Part shown: piece by piece, positions 1 to 7,762 of the stretch | How the letters are laid out: each line of letters begins with the position of its first letter | Numbering within the stretch: position 1 is the first letter of the stretch | Origin: REEB426 sp964551975 | GTDB lineage: Bacteria; Actinomycetota; Actinomycetes; S36-B12 | DNA length: 20,559 bases | Direction: 5' to 3' | NCBI GenBank assembly: GCA_964551975.1 | Contig: CAZKFI010000038.1 | Span: 1-20,559 of the forward strand | Notes under the pieces: model-generated | What the model was told of the DNA's origin: nothing | Database searches by the model: none | What the model saw: only the letters and a program-made list of their open reading frames with translations | Translations under genes and position numbers: made by a program

Positions 1-306
1 CCCCAACTCCCCCTGCCCGATAGCCCTGCCATCGGCTGGCCACACCTCACCGGCGGCAGCAAGCTTGCTGAGTTCAGTGGCCATAGCCTCGTTGGCTCGC
101 ACGTTGGTGATCACGTCCGGTCGCATGAACCCCGGATTCCAGGCCGTGAGAACCAGCGCAGCACGCCCGCGCAGCCGACACCAATCCGCGACCGGCCGCC
201 ACCCATGTGGTCCCCTAGTTACGACCAAGGTCTGTTGGTAGGCCCGCAGCAACTCGATCGTGCCGGTCGCCACCTGCCCTGAGTTCGCACCCGACGTCAG
301 GGACAT
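1..306 (-). CDS. DUF3293 domain-containing protein, C-terminus off the window
   Basis: The minus strand reads as an open frame of 102 codons from an ATG at 304-306 to the window edge without a stop, so the C-terminal part lies outside. The central segment reads ALVLTAWNPG, followed about 10 residues later by N-x-R-A-N and then GEVWPADGRA. This TAWNPG...N...WPA.G pattern is typical of DUF3293, a small family of unknown function. The start lies only 12 bp after the stop of the TspO gene on the same strand, so the two are probably co-transcribed. No function can be inferred. The family call rests on motif recall, and the missing C-terminus prevents a full check. Confidence 0.7.
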   Translation of the reverse strand, partial: MSLTSGANSGQVATGTIELLRAYQQTLVVTRGPHGWRPVADWCRLRGRAALVLTAWNPGFMRPDVITNVRANEAMATELSKLAAAGEVWPADGRAIGQGELG

Positions 307-318
307 GGATGCAAGGGG

Positions 319-813
319 CTAGAGGGGGGTTGCCAGCGACACATAGCCCCAGGAGAGCGACGCGGCGATCAGCACCCAGAGTTGATAGGGCAGCAGTACC
401 CAACCCAGCCAGGGCTGTGTCAGATACGCCGTGACGAGAACTCCGAGGGTGAGCAGGGCGGCTAGGGACAGGGCAACTGCCGCCCCGAGTAGCTGATGAG
501 GAACGTAGAACAGCCAGGCCCAGGTGATCGCGCAGGCAACGGAGGCAGCGAAGAAGCCAAGGAACGCTAGCGCGATTCCCACCGGTGCCCGAAGCCCCAC
601 CATCACCGCCCCGACACCCAGGGCTAGGAAGTTGTAGGGCCAGATCAGGCCGAAGACGAACGACGGTGGCTGCCACCAGGGCTTCTCAAGGTCGACGTAC
701 CAACTGTCCCCGGTGGTTACCCAACGCCCGGAAAGGACGACATAAGCGACCAGAATGGCTATTCCGATGACGATGACGGCAATTCGCCAGGTTGATGCCT
801 CGCTTCCCGCCAT
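319..813 (-). CDS. TspO/MBR family tryptophan-rich membrane protein
   Basis: The 164-residue protein has five hydrophobic segments, matching the five-helix TspO (translocator protein/peripheral benzodiazepine receptor) fold. The family signature is visible: WYVDLEKPWWQPPSFVFG at about residues 38-55, then IWPYNFLALGVG, and tryptophan-rich loops (TWAWLFYVPHQLLG, LPYQLW). TspO proteins sit in the membrane and bind porphyrins and other tetrapyrroles; in bacteria they are linked to stress and photosynthesis regulation, but the exact role is unsettled. No photosynthesis or haem gene is adjacent. The start ATG (rc of 811-813) has no strong ribosome binding site. The DUF3293 gene follows at 12 bp. 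Family assignment is secure; physiological role is not. Confidence 0.9.
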   Translation of the reverse strand: MAGSEASTWRIAVIVIGIAILVAYVVLSGRWVTTGDSWYVDLEKPWWQPPSFVFGLIWPYNFLALGVGAVMVGLRAPVGIALAFLGFFAASVACAITWAWLFYVPHQLLGAAVALSLAALLTLGVLVTAYLTQPWLGWVLLPYQLWVLIAASLSWGYVSLATPL

Positions 814-842
814 GGTGCCAGGCTACTGTTCTTGGGAGTCAT

Positions 843-856
843 CGCCTGCGCAGGCG
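843..856. promoter_or_regulatory. 14-bp perfect palindrome in the tspO/DUF4349 divergent region
   Basis: CGCCTGCGCAGGCG is a perfect palindrome 30 bp upstream of the TspO start and 126 bp upstream of the DUF4349 start. The 169-bp intergene (814-982) also holds GCCGG-AA-CCGGC (913-924) and GTGAC-CGC-GTCAC (931-943). These could be operators or hairpins. No convincing -35/-10 pair could be assigned to either gene. The symmetry is seen directly; the regulatory role is inferred. Confidence 0.35.
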
Positions 857-912
857 TTCACGGTTGATGTGCGTCTGCATCCAGCGGCTGCGCCTCGGTG
901 CACCTGGACCGG

Positions 913-943
913 GCCGGAACCGGCAGTCCGGTGACCGCGTCAC
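913..943. repeat. Two adjacent short inverted repeats upstream of DUF4349 gene
   Basis: GCCGG-AA-CCGGC (913-924) and GTGAC-CGC-GTCAC (931-943) are perfect inverted repeats lying 40-70 bp before the lipoprotein start. GTGAC/GTCAC half-sites with a 3-bp spacer resemble a dimeric repressor site, but I recognise no specific regulator. They could equally be chance in GC-rich DNA. Confidence 0.3.
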
Positions 944-982
944 AGCAGGGTATGACGCACTGCATTCAACGAAGGGATAGGG

Positions 983-1861
983 ATGCGCACATCACGGGCG
1001 GGGCAGCAGGTAGGTCGAGTGCGCGGCAATCGACCCATCGCACGACTCGCAGGTTTGGCTGCGATGGTCGGGGTGACTGCCTTGGCCCTGGTGGCCTGCG
1101 GTGAGAGCGAGATGACCGCGTCTTCCGTTGCCCCGATGACCGAGCAGGGTATGGCCGCAGAGGGCATGCCCATGATGGACGAAGCGGCCGTCACCAAGGT
1201 GGAGCGCGAGATCATCCGGACGGCCTACCTCAGTATCCGAGTCGTCGACGTGAATGATGCCGTTGCGTCGTTAGTCAAGGCCACCGAGGCCCAGGACGGC
1301 GTCATTGTGACCGAGGATCTCTCAGGGCAGGGTGACTCTTTGTACGCCAATGTCACCGCACAGGTACCCGCGGATCGTCTGGATGCGTATCTGGAAACCG
1401 TAAAGGGTCTCGGTACCGTGGATTCGGTTAACGTCACCGCTCAGGATGTAACGACGCAGGTCGTGGACCTTGACGCCCGGGTCGCGGCGCTGCAGGCATC
1501 GATTGCACGACTTGATGAGCTACTGGCGCAGGCCACGAATGTCACGGATCTGATCGCTATCGAAACGGAGCGTACGACTCGACAGGCGGAACTGGACTCA
1601 CTGTTGGCGCAGCGAAAGGCCATCGGTGAACAGGTCGCGATGTCGACCGTCACGGTGAGCATTTCAGCACTGGCCGGCACTGCGGAATGGTCTCCCCCAG
1701 GCTTCATACCTGGCCTGCAAACCGGCTGGTCTGCACTTCTCAACCTCGGCAGTCTGCTCATCACCGTCGCAGGCTTCCTGGTGCCGTTCACCATCGTCAT
1801 CGCCATCGTCCTGGCGCCCCTGATCTGGTGGCTCCTGCGGCGCAGGCGCAGGAGCACCTAA
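983..1861 (+). CDS. DUF4349 domain-containing lipoprotein
   Basis: A 292-residue predicted lipoprotein. An Arg-rich N-terminus is followed by a hydrophobic stretch ending in a lipobox, LVAC, with the modified Cys at residue 39. A low-complexity Met/Glu/Ala linker follows. The DUF4349 core starts near residue 75 with EREIIRTAYLSIRVVDV. A coiled-coil-like segment (LDARVAALQASIARLDELL and onward) spans about 160-215, and one strong transmembrane helix precedes a basic tail (RRRRRS). The protein is therefore anchored at both ends of the membrane, with the domain outside. DUF4349 has no known biochemical role. The start is supported by AGGGATAGGG just upstream of the ATG. The stop faces that of the channel gene 26 bp away (convergent). 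Confidence 0.85.
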   Translation: MRTSRAGQQVGRVRGNRPIARLAGLAAMVGVTALALVACGESEMTASSVAPMTEQGMAAEGMPMMDEAAVTKVEREIIRTAYLSIRVVDVNDAVASLVKATEAQDGVIVTEDLSGQGDSLYANVTAQVPADRLDAYLETVKGLGTVDSVNVTAQDVTTQVVDLDARVAALQASIARLDELLAQATNVTDLIAIETERTTRQAELDSLLAQRKAIGEQVAMSTVTVSISALAGTAEWSPPGFIPGLQTGWSALLNLGSLLITVAGFLVPFTIVIAIVLAPLIWWLLRRRRRST

Positions 1862-1887
1862 ACCACGAGTCGGCTCGGTACGCCGTA

Positions 1888-3783
1888 CTAGCGGGTGTTC
1901 GTGATGACGACGATCTGGTCGCCGTCACCCAGGTGAATCACCTCGTCTTTACTCGGGTTCACCCTCACCCCGCCCGGTAGACAGTCCGGGCGGCCAGACG
2001 CCGCTGCACTGCGATAGCCAATTGCCACTACCCCCCAGGATCTCACTGCCGCGACCACATCATTGAAGGTGGCCTGACCCACCGGGAGATAGCGGGAAGC
2101 GGGATGCAGGGCGATTGCGGTGCCCTCGGAATCGAAGAGGTCGTCAAACACGTCGACGAGGTGCGGACTCTGGCTCAGTTGAGCAAGGAGCAGGCTGATA
2201 AGGCGCTGGGACACGATGAAGTCGTCACGGTCTCCTTGAGTGGCCAACTCCACGTCATTGGGATCCAGGAGTTCCGCAACGACGTTGCCTTGGGCGGGGT
2301 GATCGGACGTTCGCACCTGCATGAGGGTGAGAAGCACCCGGGCATCGGCCTGGTCAACCCCGAAGTTTTCGCGATCACACAGCAACATGACGTGGTCGTA
2401 CGGACCCTCCTCAAGTACGGCATTGACTGAGCCGCGAGAGATTGGATCGCCCGTGCGTACGGAAACCACCTGATTAGCCAGATCAAGTCGCCGAAGATCT
2501 GCCATCACATCATCAATTTCATGCGATGCCTCATCAATCAGAATGACGAGCTCAGAGCCGCGGGCGACGTGGGTCTCGAGCTCTCGAATGATGAGCGGCG
2601 CGAGCTGACTCCATCCGATGATGAGTGCGCGCTCGGTGCGCACTGGGAGGGGTTTCCAGGCGCGATCATCGGGTACCTGCCATGGCTCGGGTACGCGATC
2701 GAGGGTGAAGATGGAATCGTCTTCGGCAATTGCAATGGCCAAATCACCCGACTCGATGGGTGTATCCGGTGGTGGATTTACGAAAACCCTGCCATCCAAC
2801 TTCCGTATCCCAATGATCGTGGAGAGACTGCTGGCCATCACCAGTTGCCCAAAGCACATGCCGTGTAGTGAGGCAGGGATGGGCTTTGCGTAGAGCTCAT
2901 CGCCGTCGAAGTCCAATACCTCCTGATAAATCGCCCCTAGGCCGGAGGCGCGGGACACCTGAGCCGTGATCCGCGCGACAACCTGGGATGGGGTGACGGT
3001 GATCAGGCCCTCGCCTATGGCATCACGAAGGCCATCGGCAATATCGGTGTTGTCCAGTTCGGCAACGATGGTGCAGGTGCCATCANNNNNNNNNNGATGC
3101 AGCCCCAGTACTACTTTCACGACCTCGGCTGCTGATTCAGGCCCCTCCTCACTGAGCACGATGGCAGCCTTGGCGGTCTGGGGACTGACTCGGGCTAGGT
3201 CATTGAGTCGTGTGGGGGTGCCTGATCGTACGACGAGGCGAGTCGTAGCGAGGTCCTTCACGTCGCGTCGGATCTCCTGCGTTACCTCGACTGTGTCACG
3301 ACTCGTAAGGACCACGACCGCACGTCCCCGCTCACTGCGGTTCGCCTCGACCAACTCGGAAATGATGACGGGGAGCTTGTCGCTGTAGCCAATGATGAGC
3401 GTGTGACCCTGCTCGACGACCAATGACCTGCCCCGTCGCAGTTCTTCCAGTCGCGAGTCGATACTGCTGGAGATCAAGCCGATGATCGTGGCACCGAGGA
3501 AGATGCCGATGATCGTGACCAGCAGCATGACGAGTCGAAACCGGGAACCCTCATCCCCACTGAAGGTTCCTGGGTCCAGGGATCGAGTGATGGCCAGCCA
3601 GATGCCATCCCCGAAGGACGTTCCACTATCCCCCGGTCCAACCCCGCTGATCCAGATGGCGAAGGCGACCAGGCTGACGAATACTGCCGTCAGACCAGCG
3701 AGCCACAAGAGCACGACCCAAAGTCCGCGAGCGAGGGCGTTGTCAACGCGATACCGCAATCGCTGTTGCAAGGTCACCTTCAT
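1888..3783 (-). CDS. CASTOR/POLLUX-type ion channel with RCK-like domains
   Basis: The 631-residue protein has two membrane helices (about 20-46 and 84-108) flanking a pore region containing ITRSLDPGTFSGDEG. This is the arrangement of the CASTOR/POLLUX family, whose plant members are nuclear-envelope cation channels and whose bacterial members are putative cation channels. The cytoplasmic part carries nucleotide-binding (RCK/TrkA-N-like) segments: HTLIIGYSDKLPVIISEL after the second helix and RALIIGWSQLAPLIIREL in the second half, with C-terminal TrkA-C-like sequence. GGAGG lies 6 nt before the ATG. A 10-N gap falls around residues 230-233; the frame is the same on both sides, so the gene is probably intact. 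Ion selectivity cannot be read from the sequence. Confidence 0.88.
   Translation of the reverse strand: MKVTLQQRLRYRVDNALARGLWVVLLWLAGLTAVFVSLVAFAIWISGVGPGDSGTSFGDGIWLAITRSLDPGTFSGDEGSRFRLVMLLVTIIGIFLGATIIGLISSSIDSRLEELRRGRSLVVEQGHTLIIGYSDKLPVIISELVEANRSERGRAVVVLTSRDTVEVTQEIRRDVKDLATTRLVVRSGTPTRLNDLARVSPQTAKAAIVLSEEGPESAAEVVKVVLGLHXXXXDGTCTIVAELDNTDIADGLRDAIGEGLITVTPSQVVARITAQVSRASGLGAIYQEVLDFDGDELYAKPIPASLHGMCFGQLVMASSLSTIIGIRKLDGRVFVNPPPDTPIESGDLAIAIAEDDSIFTLDRVPEPWQVPDDRAWKPLPVRTERALIIGWSQLAPLIIRELETHVARGSELVILIDEASHEIDDVMADLRRLDLANQVVSVRTGDPISRGSVNAVLEEGPYDHVMLLCDRENFGVDQADARVLLTLMQVRTSDHPAQGNVVAELLDPNDVELATQGDRDDFIVSQRLISLLLAQLSQSPHLVDVFDDLFDSEGTAIALHPASRYLPVGQATFNDVVAAVRSWGVVAIGYRSAAASGRPDCLPGGVRVNPSKDEVIHLGDGDQIVVITNTR
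3086..3095. other. Assembly gap (10 N) inside the channel gene
   Basis: Ten undetermined bases between codons for GLH and DGTCTIVAEL. The same reading frame continues on both sides, so the missing length must be 10 plus a multiple of three (including exactly 10). Confidence 0.95.
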
Positions 3784-3838
3784 CCAAAGCCTCCGTGTCG
3801 AGATTGTTGGGGCGTCTGATTCCTAGAACGTCCAGGAG

Positions 3839-3869
3839 TTAGGGCATCCGGGATTTAGGGCATCCGGGA
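3839..3869. repeat. 16-bp tandem duplication covering the end of the aldo/keto reductase gene
   Basis: TTAGGGCATCCGGGA occurs at 3839-3853 and again at 3855-3869, one base apart. On the minus strand it encodes the last codons of the upstream gene plus its stop (CGG ATG CCC TAA), so the stop and final codons exist twice. The first copy in translation order ends the protein; the second lies in the 71-bp spacer before the channel gene. It looks like a simple replication-slippage duplication. Confidence 0.85.
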
Positions 3870-4898
3870 CTGAGATGCCCACAGGTTGATGTCCGACTCC
3901 ACGGCGAAGGTGTCGATTTCGGCCTGCTCCTGGGCGGTGAAGCTGGTGTTGGCGACGGCAGCCGCCGTCTCGATCAGCTGTGCGGGGCTACTGGCCCCAA
4001 GCAGGGTCGAGGTCACGCGTGGATCACGCAGAGTCCAGGCGACAGCCATCTGAGCCAGCGTCTGTCCGCGCCGCTCAGCGATGGCAGCAAGTCCACGCAC
4101 CCTGGCCAGGGTCTCCTCATTCACCATTTGCGGGTCGAAGGACTTCCCTTGGGCCGCACGGGAATCCTCGGGAACCCCGCCGAGGTACCGCGAGGTGAGC
4201 AGGCCCTGAGCTAACGGACTAAAGGTGATGCATCCAACGCCGAGGCGCCCTAGGACATCCAGCAACCCATCTTCAATCCATCGGTTGAGCATGGAGTACG
4301 AGGGCTGATGGATCAGCAGGGGCACGCCCAGATCAGCCAGAATGCTCGCCGCCCGCTCGGTACGACTGGGTGAATAGGACGAGATACCTACATATCGAGC
4401 CTTACCGGACTGCACGGCGGTGGCTAATGCCCCCATGCTCTCCTCCAGCGGTGTATCCGGATCTGGTCGATGGTGGTAAAAGATGTCGACGTAATCCAGG
4501 CCCATCCGCTTCAGGCTTTGATCCAAGCTCCCCAGGATGTACTTCCGTGAACCCAGGTCACCGTAGGGCCCCGGCCACATATCCCAGCCCGCCTTCGTGG
4601 AGATAACAAGTTCCTCGCGAAGGTTGGCGAAGTCCTCCCGCAAGATGCGCCCAGCGTTAATCTCCGCGGTGCCGTACGGCGGCCCGTAGTTATTCGCTAG
4701 GTCAAAGTGCGTGATTCCCAAGTCGAAGGCCGTACGCAGGATCGCCCGCTGAGTCGCAATGGGCGTGTCATCACCGAAGTTATGCCACAAGCCGATGGTG
4801 ACGGCCGGTAGTACTAGGCCACTGCGGCCACAGCGCCGGTAGGGCATGCGCCCGTCGTATCGATCAGGGTCAGGAACGTATTGATCCAGTATCGGCAT
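3855..4898 (-). CDS. gpr: L-glyceraldehyde 3-phosphate reductase-type aldo/keto reductase (GPR/YghZ)
   Basis: The 347 residues match the E. coli YghZ/GPR group along nearly the full length as I recall it: YRRCGRSGL, GLWHNFGDD, GITHFDLANNYGPPYG (catalytic Asp and Tyr), STKAGWDMWPGPYGDLGSRK, SLDQSLKRMGLDYVDIFY, the catalytic His in YHHRPD, GISSYSPSRT and IHQPSYSMLNRW. Members reduce aldehydes with NADPH; the E. coli enzyme acts on L-glyceraldehyde 3-phosphate and methylglyoxal. AGGA lies 7 nt before the ATG. It is divergent from the aldo/keto reductase-FAH-dehydrogenase operon starting at 5001, which hints at shared carbohydrate metabolism. Family call is strong; the in vivo substrate here is inferred. 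Confidence 0.88.
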   Translation of the reverse strand: MPILDQYVPDPDRYDGRMPYRRCGRSGLVLPAVTIGLWHNFGDDTPIATQRAILRTAFDLGITHFDLANNYGPPYGTAEINAGRILREDFANLREELVISTKAGWDMWPGPYGDLGSRKYILGSLDQSLKRMGLDYVDIFYHHRPDPDTPLEESMGALATAVQSGKARYVGISSYSPSRTERAASILADLGVPLLIHQPSYSMLNRWIEDGLLDVLGRLGVGCITFSPLAQGLLTSRYLGGVPEDSRAAQGKSFDPQMVNEETLARVRGLAAIAERRGQTLAQMAVAWTLRDPRVTSTLLGASSPAQLIETAAAVANTSFTAQEQAEIDTFAVESDINLWASQSRMP

Positions 4899-4909
4899 GC
4901 CCGCATCCT

Positions 4910-4933
4910 GGCATGGCCAATCCTGGTCGTGCC
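4910..4933. promoter_or_regulatory. Imperfect inverted repeat between the two divergent aldo/keto reductase genes
   Basis: GGCATGGCCA (4910-4919), spacer ATCC and TGGTCGTGCC (4924-4933) form an inverted repeat with two G/T mismatches, placed in the 102-bp divergent intergene. It could be an operator controlling both directions. No regulator gene lies beside it and I recognise no known motif. Confidence 0.3.
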
Positions 4934-5000
4934 CTCATTCCCGGCGAACGGTAGTTTCTTCCCAGCGATCGACTCATTCCAGCCACGATTGGGGGCCCCA

Positions 5001-5831
5001 ATGACCACCGTTCCCCTCCTGCCCATGAACGATGGGCGCTACATACCGCAGATCGGCTTCGGCGTCTGGCAGGTACCCGATGACATCGTGACCGCGGCAA
5101 CACTGGCCGCTTTCGATGCCGGCTATCGGCACGTGGACACGGCCGCGATCTATGGCAACGAACGCGGTGTGGGTGAGGCAATCGCGCGCAGCGGGCTTGA
5201 TCGGGATGACCTCTTCATCACCACCAAGGTCTGGAATGACCGTCAGGGCTATGAGCAAACCCTGCGCGCTTTCGAAAACAGCCTGAATCTGCTGGGAATC
5301 GATGAGGTCGATCTCTATCTCATTCACTGGCCAACTCCGGCGCGTGACCTGTACCTGGACACCTGGAAGGCGCTGATTGATCTGCACGCCTCTGGGCGCG
5401 CACGTTCGATCGGTGTATCCAACTTTCACGAGGCACATCTGACGCGCATCATTGACGAGACCGGAGTCATTCCGGTTCTCAACCAAATCGAACTGCACCC
5501 GTGGCTCCCTCAGACGCACCTTCGCGCAGTGGACACACAGTTGGGCATCCTCACTGAAGGATGGAGTCCCCTCGGCTCCGGACAGCTCATCGACGATCCG
5601 GTCATCGGGTCAATTGCGACCAAGCACGGATGCACTGCCGCGCAGGTCATGGTTCGTTGGCAGATTCAGCTCGGCAACGTCGTGCTCCCGAAGTCGATCA
5701 CTCCGGAGCGCATTCGCCAGAACATCGACGTCTTCGGCTTCGCCCTAGACGCCGACGATATGTCCAAGATCGCTGGCCTTGAGTCTGGAAAGCGAACCGG
5801 TCCAAATCCTGACGATTTCAACGAGGTCTAA
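5001..5831 (+). CDS. Aldo/keto reductase (2,5-diketo-D-gluconate reductase-like)
   Basis: 276 residues starting at the ATG at 5001, preceded by GGGGG 5 nt upstream. A longer in-frame start at 4881 would overlap the divergent gene and add residues without homology, so I rejected it. Family motifs: IPQIGFGVWQV, AGYRHVDTAAIYGNERGVG (catalytic Asp and Tyr), FITTKVWNDRQGYE (catalytic Lys), LYLIHWPTPARD (catalytic His), SIGVSNFHEAHL, NQIELHPWLPQ and LPKSITPERIRQN, which binds the NADPH phosphate. This is the compact AKR5-like group that reduces ketones and aldehydes of sugars and keto-acids. It is the first gene of a plus-strand operon with 2-bp spacings to the next two genes. Substrate unknown. 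Confidence 0.87.
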   Translation: MTTVPLLPMNDGRYIPQIGFGVWQVPDDIVTAATLAAFDAGYRHVDTAAIYGNERGVGEAIARSGLDRDDLFITTKVWNDRQGYEQTLRAFENSLNLLGIDEVDLYLIHWPTPARDLYLDTWKALIDLHASGRARSIGVSNFHEAHLTRIIDETGVIPVLNQIELHPWLPQTHLRAVDTQLGILTEGWSPLGSGQLIDDPVIGSIATKHGCTAAQVMVRWQIQLGNVVLPKSITPERIRQNIDVFGFALDADDMSKIAGLESGKRTGPNPDDFNEV

Positions 5832-5833
5832 CG

Positions 5834-6709
5834 ATGCGACTGATGCGCTTAGGGCCGTACGGCGAGGAGCAGCCCGCGGTTCTCGTGGCAGGCGACCCAC
5901 GCGAGGATGGGCAGGTCGTCGAGGTCGGAGATGCTTTCACCGACTTCGATGAGGACTTCTTTGCCAACGATGGCCTGACCGCACTTCAAGCACTCGTGGC
6001 CGAACGTGTGGCTGCCGGGCGCGTTGTGCCGGTGGCGGGTCGACGAATCGGAGCTCCCATCGCCCGTCCCCACCAGATTCTGTGCATCGGGCTGAATTAC
6101 TCCGATCATGCAGCCGAGACCGGTCAGCCGGTGCCAGCCGAGCCGATTCTGTTCAATAAAGCGCCCAACACCTTGGTCGGTCCCGACGACGATGTGCGCA
6201 TCCCGCGTGAATCCACCAAGACTGACTGGGAGGTGGAACTGGGCATCGTGATCGGCAAGCGATGCAGCTACCTTCCTGACCATGCTGCGGCGCAGGATGC
6301 CATCGCCGGGTACGTCCTGGTAAACGACGTGAGCGAGCGGGCTTTCCAAACTGAACGTGGTGGTCAGTGGGTGAAGGGGAAGTCCGCCGAGACATTCAAT
6401 CCCGCTGGTCCCTGGCTTGCTACGACGGACGAGTTGGCAGATGTCCTCGCATTGGACATGTGGCTTGATGTGAACGGAGTTCGGCGCCAAACCGGTTCAA
6501 CCGCCACCATGGTCTTCCCGCCCTTGGAGATCGTGCGCTACTGCAGCCAATTCCTCGTTCTGGAGCCCGGTGACCTGATCAATACCGGTACGCCACCTGG
6601 TGTCGGATTGGGTCACAAGCCACCGATCTACCTGAATGCCGGTGACGTCATGACCCTGGGCATCACCGGGTTGGGAACGGCACGGCAACAGGTGGTCGGG
6701 CCGCGCTGA
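5834..6709 (+). CDS. Fumarylacetoacetate hydrolase (FAH) family protein
   Basis: The 291-residue protein has an N-terminal extension (1-77) and a C-terminal FAH fold beginning ILCIGLNYSDHAAE. The metal triad is visible: E133 and E135 in DWEVELGIVIG and D165 in LVNDVSERA. Other signatures are FNKAPNTLVGP, KGKSAETFNPAGPW and NTGTPPGVGLG. Members hydrolyse or decarboxylate diketo acids, or hydrate or lyse keto acids; relatives include 2,4-diketo-3-deoxy-L-fuconate hydrolase, ureidoglycolate lyase-like proteins and 2-hydroxymuconate pathway enzymes. The start is 2 bp after the aldo/keto reductase stop and the next gene begins 2 bp after this stop, implying translational coupling. With a reductase before and a dehydrogenase after, a sugar-acid or keto-acid pathway is plausible, but the substrate is not determined. 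Confidence 0.88.
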   Translation: MRLMRLGPYGEEQPAVLVAGDPREDGQVVEVGDAFTDFDEDFFANDGLTALQALVAERVAAGRVVPVAGRRIGAPIARPHQILCIGLNYSDHAAETGQPVPAEPILFNKAPNTLVGPDDDVRIPRESTKTDWEVELGIVIGKRCSYLPDHAAAQDAIAGYVLVNDVSERAFQTERGGQWVKGKSAETFNPAGPWLATTDELADVLALDMWLDVNGVRRQTGSTATMVFPPLEIVRYCSQFLVLEPGDLINTGTPPGVGLGHKPPIYLNAGDVMTLGITGLGTARQQVVGPR

Positions 6710-6711
6710 GC

Positions 6712-7732
6712 ATGCGCGCTTTTGCGCTCACGGGCCCGCGTACTTGGCGAATCGAGGAAGTTCCAGACCCGACTCCTGGTCGCGGCGAGGCGCTGATTGA
6801 GGTCCATCGCGTAGGTCTTTGCGGAACGGACGTTGAGCTTTTCACCGGCGAGATGGCCTACTACGCCCAAGGGCACACCAGTTATCCGCTCCAAATTGGC
6901 CATGAATGGTCAGGAACGGTGATCGACGTTGGCAAGGACGTGGACACCGGATGGCTTGGGAAGCGGGTCAGCGGCGACACGATGATCGGTTGCGGTAACT
7001 GCGAGCGGTGTCGAACCAGACGGTGGCATGTATGTGACCGTAGATACGAGATTGGGGTTCGAACTGGCAAACCCGGGGCCTTGGCTCAACTCCATGTGAT
7101 GCCTATCGGTTCCCTACACCTGCTTCCGCATTCCGTGGACGATGCCGCTGGGGCACTTGCTGAACCTGGTGGCAACGCCGTGCGCTGCGTGGATGCGTCA
7201 GGTCTGCGGCCGGGTCAGGATCTGTGCGTCATTGGTACCGGAACCATCGGACTGCTCATCGGCATGATCGCCNNNNNNNNNNNNNNNNNGAATCACGGTG
7301 CATCTGGTGGCACAGGGTGAAGCGAATCAAAGCTTTCCCCGATCACTCGGCTTCGACCGGGTTCACACCTGGCAGACCCTCCCGAAGAGCAGCTTCCCGG
7401 CTGTCATCGATGCGTCGACGGCGCCGGAAGTACCTGCCTTGATTCTGGATTTGGTGGAACCGGGCGGCCGGGTCGTCTACATCGGGCTTGCCGAGGTACC
7501 GAGTCCTATTGACTCCCGCAAACTGGTCTTTGCTGACCTCACTGCCGTCAGCATCCTTGGGGCTGGCTACGGGCTGCCAGACGCCATCGCGGCCTTCGCG
7601 AGCGGGGCGGTAGACCCACATTCGTTGGTGGCGGCAACGATAGGGATGGATCAGGTCGGTGCGGTGCTTGGTGGGTGGCGCCCACCAGATGCAGGCCCAG
7701 GCCCCAAGATCTTGGTGAACCCGCAGACCTAA
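6712..7732 (+). CDS. Zinc-dependent medium-chain alcohol dehydrogenase, interrupted by an assembly gap
   Basis: The protein begins at an ATG 2 bp after the FAH stop. Catalytic zinc residues appear as C37 in GLCGTD, H64-E65 in IGHEW and E151; the structural zinc loop is GCGNCERC-x7-C (C94, C97, C100, C108). The Rossmann motif is GTGTIG at 175-180. A 17-N run follows GMIA. After it the same protein resumes in a different frame (ITVHLVAQGEANQSF... to ILVNPQT), so the true gap length must be 1 modulo 3, not 17. I treat this as one intact gene of about 340 residues, not a pseudogene. The family includes sorbitol, threonine and galactitol-phosphate dehydrogenases. As third gene of the operon it probably oxidises a sugar-derived alcohol; the substrate is unknown. 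Confidence 0.85.
7273..7289. other. Assembly gap (17 N) inside the alcohol dehydrogenase gene
   Basis: Seventeen undetermined bases. The upstream part reads in frame 1 of the window and the downstream part in frame 2, so the declared length breaks the frame. A true gap of 10, 13, 16 or 19 bases would restore it. Automated annotation would split the gene or call it frameshifted. Confidence 0.95.
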
Positions 7733-7762
7733 CCCTGGCCTTGGCTCCGGATGCTTCAGGGT
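7732..7762. terminator. Possible bidirectional terminator between convergent genes
   Basis: ACCCTG (7732-7737) and CAGGGT (7757-7762) form a 6-bp inverted repeat enclosing the 23-bp spacer between the dehydrogenase and SGNH hydrolase stop codons. There is no T-tract and the loop is long, so the call is weak. Confidence 0.25.

Noticed and set aside
4881..5000. Upstream in-frame start for the second aldo/keto reductase
   Set aside because: It would overlap the start of the divergent gene and adds about 40 residues not seen in the family; GGGGG before the ATG at 5001 supports the shorter form.
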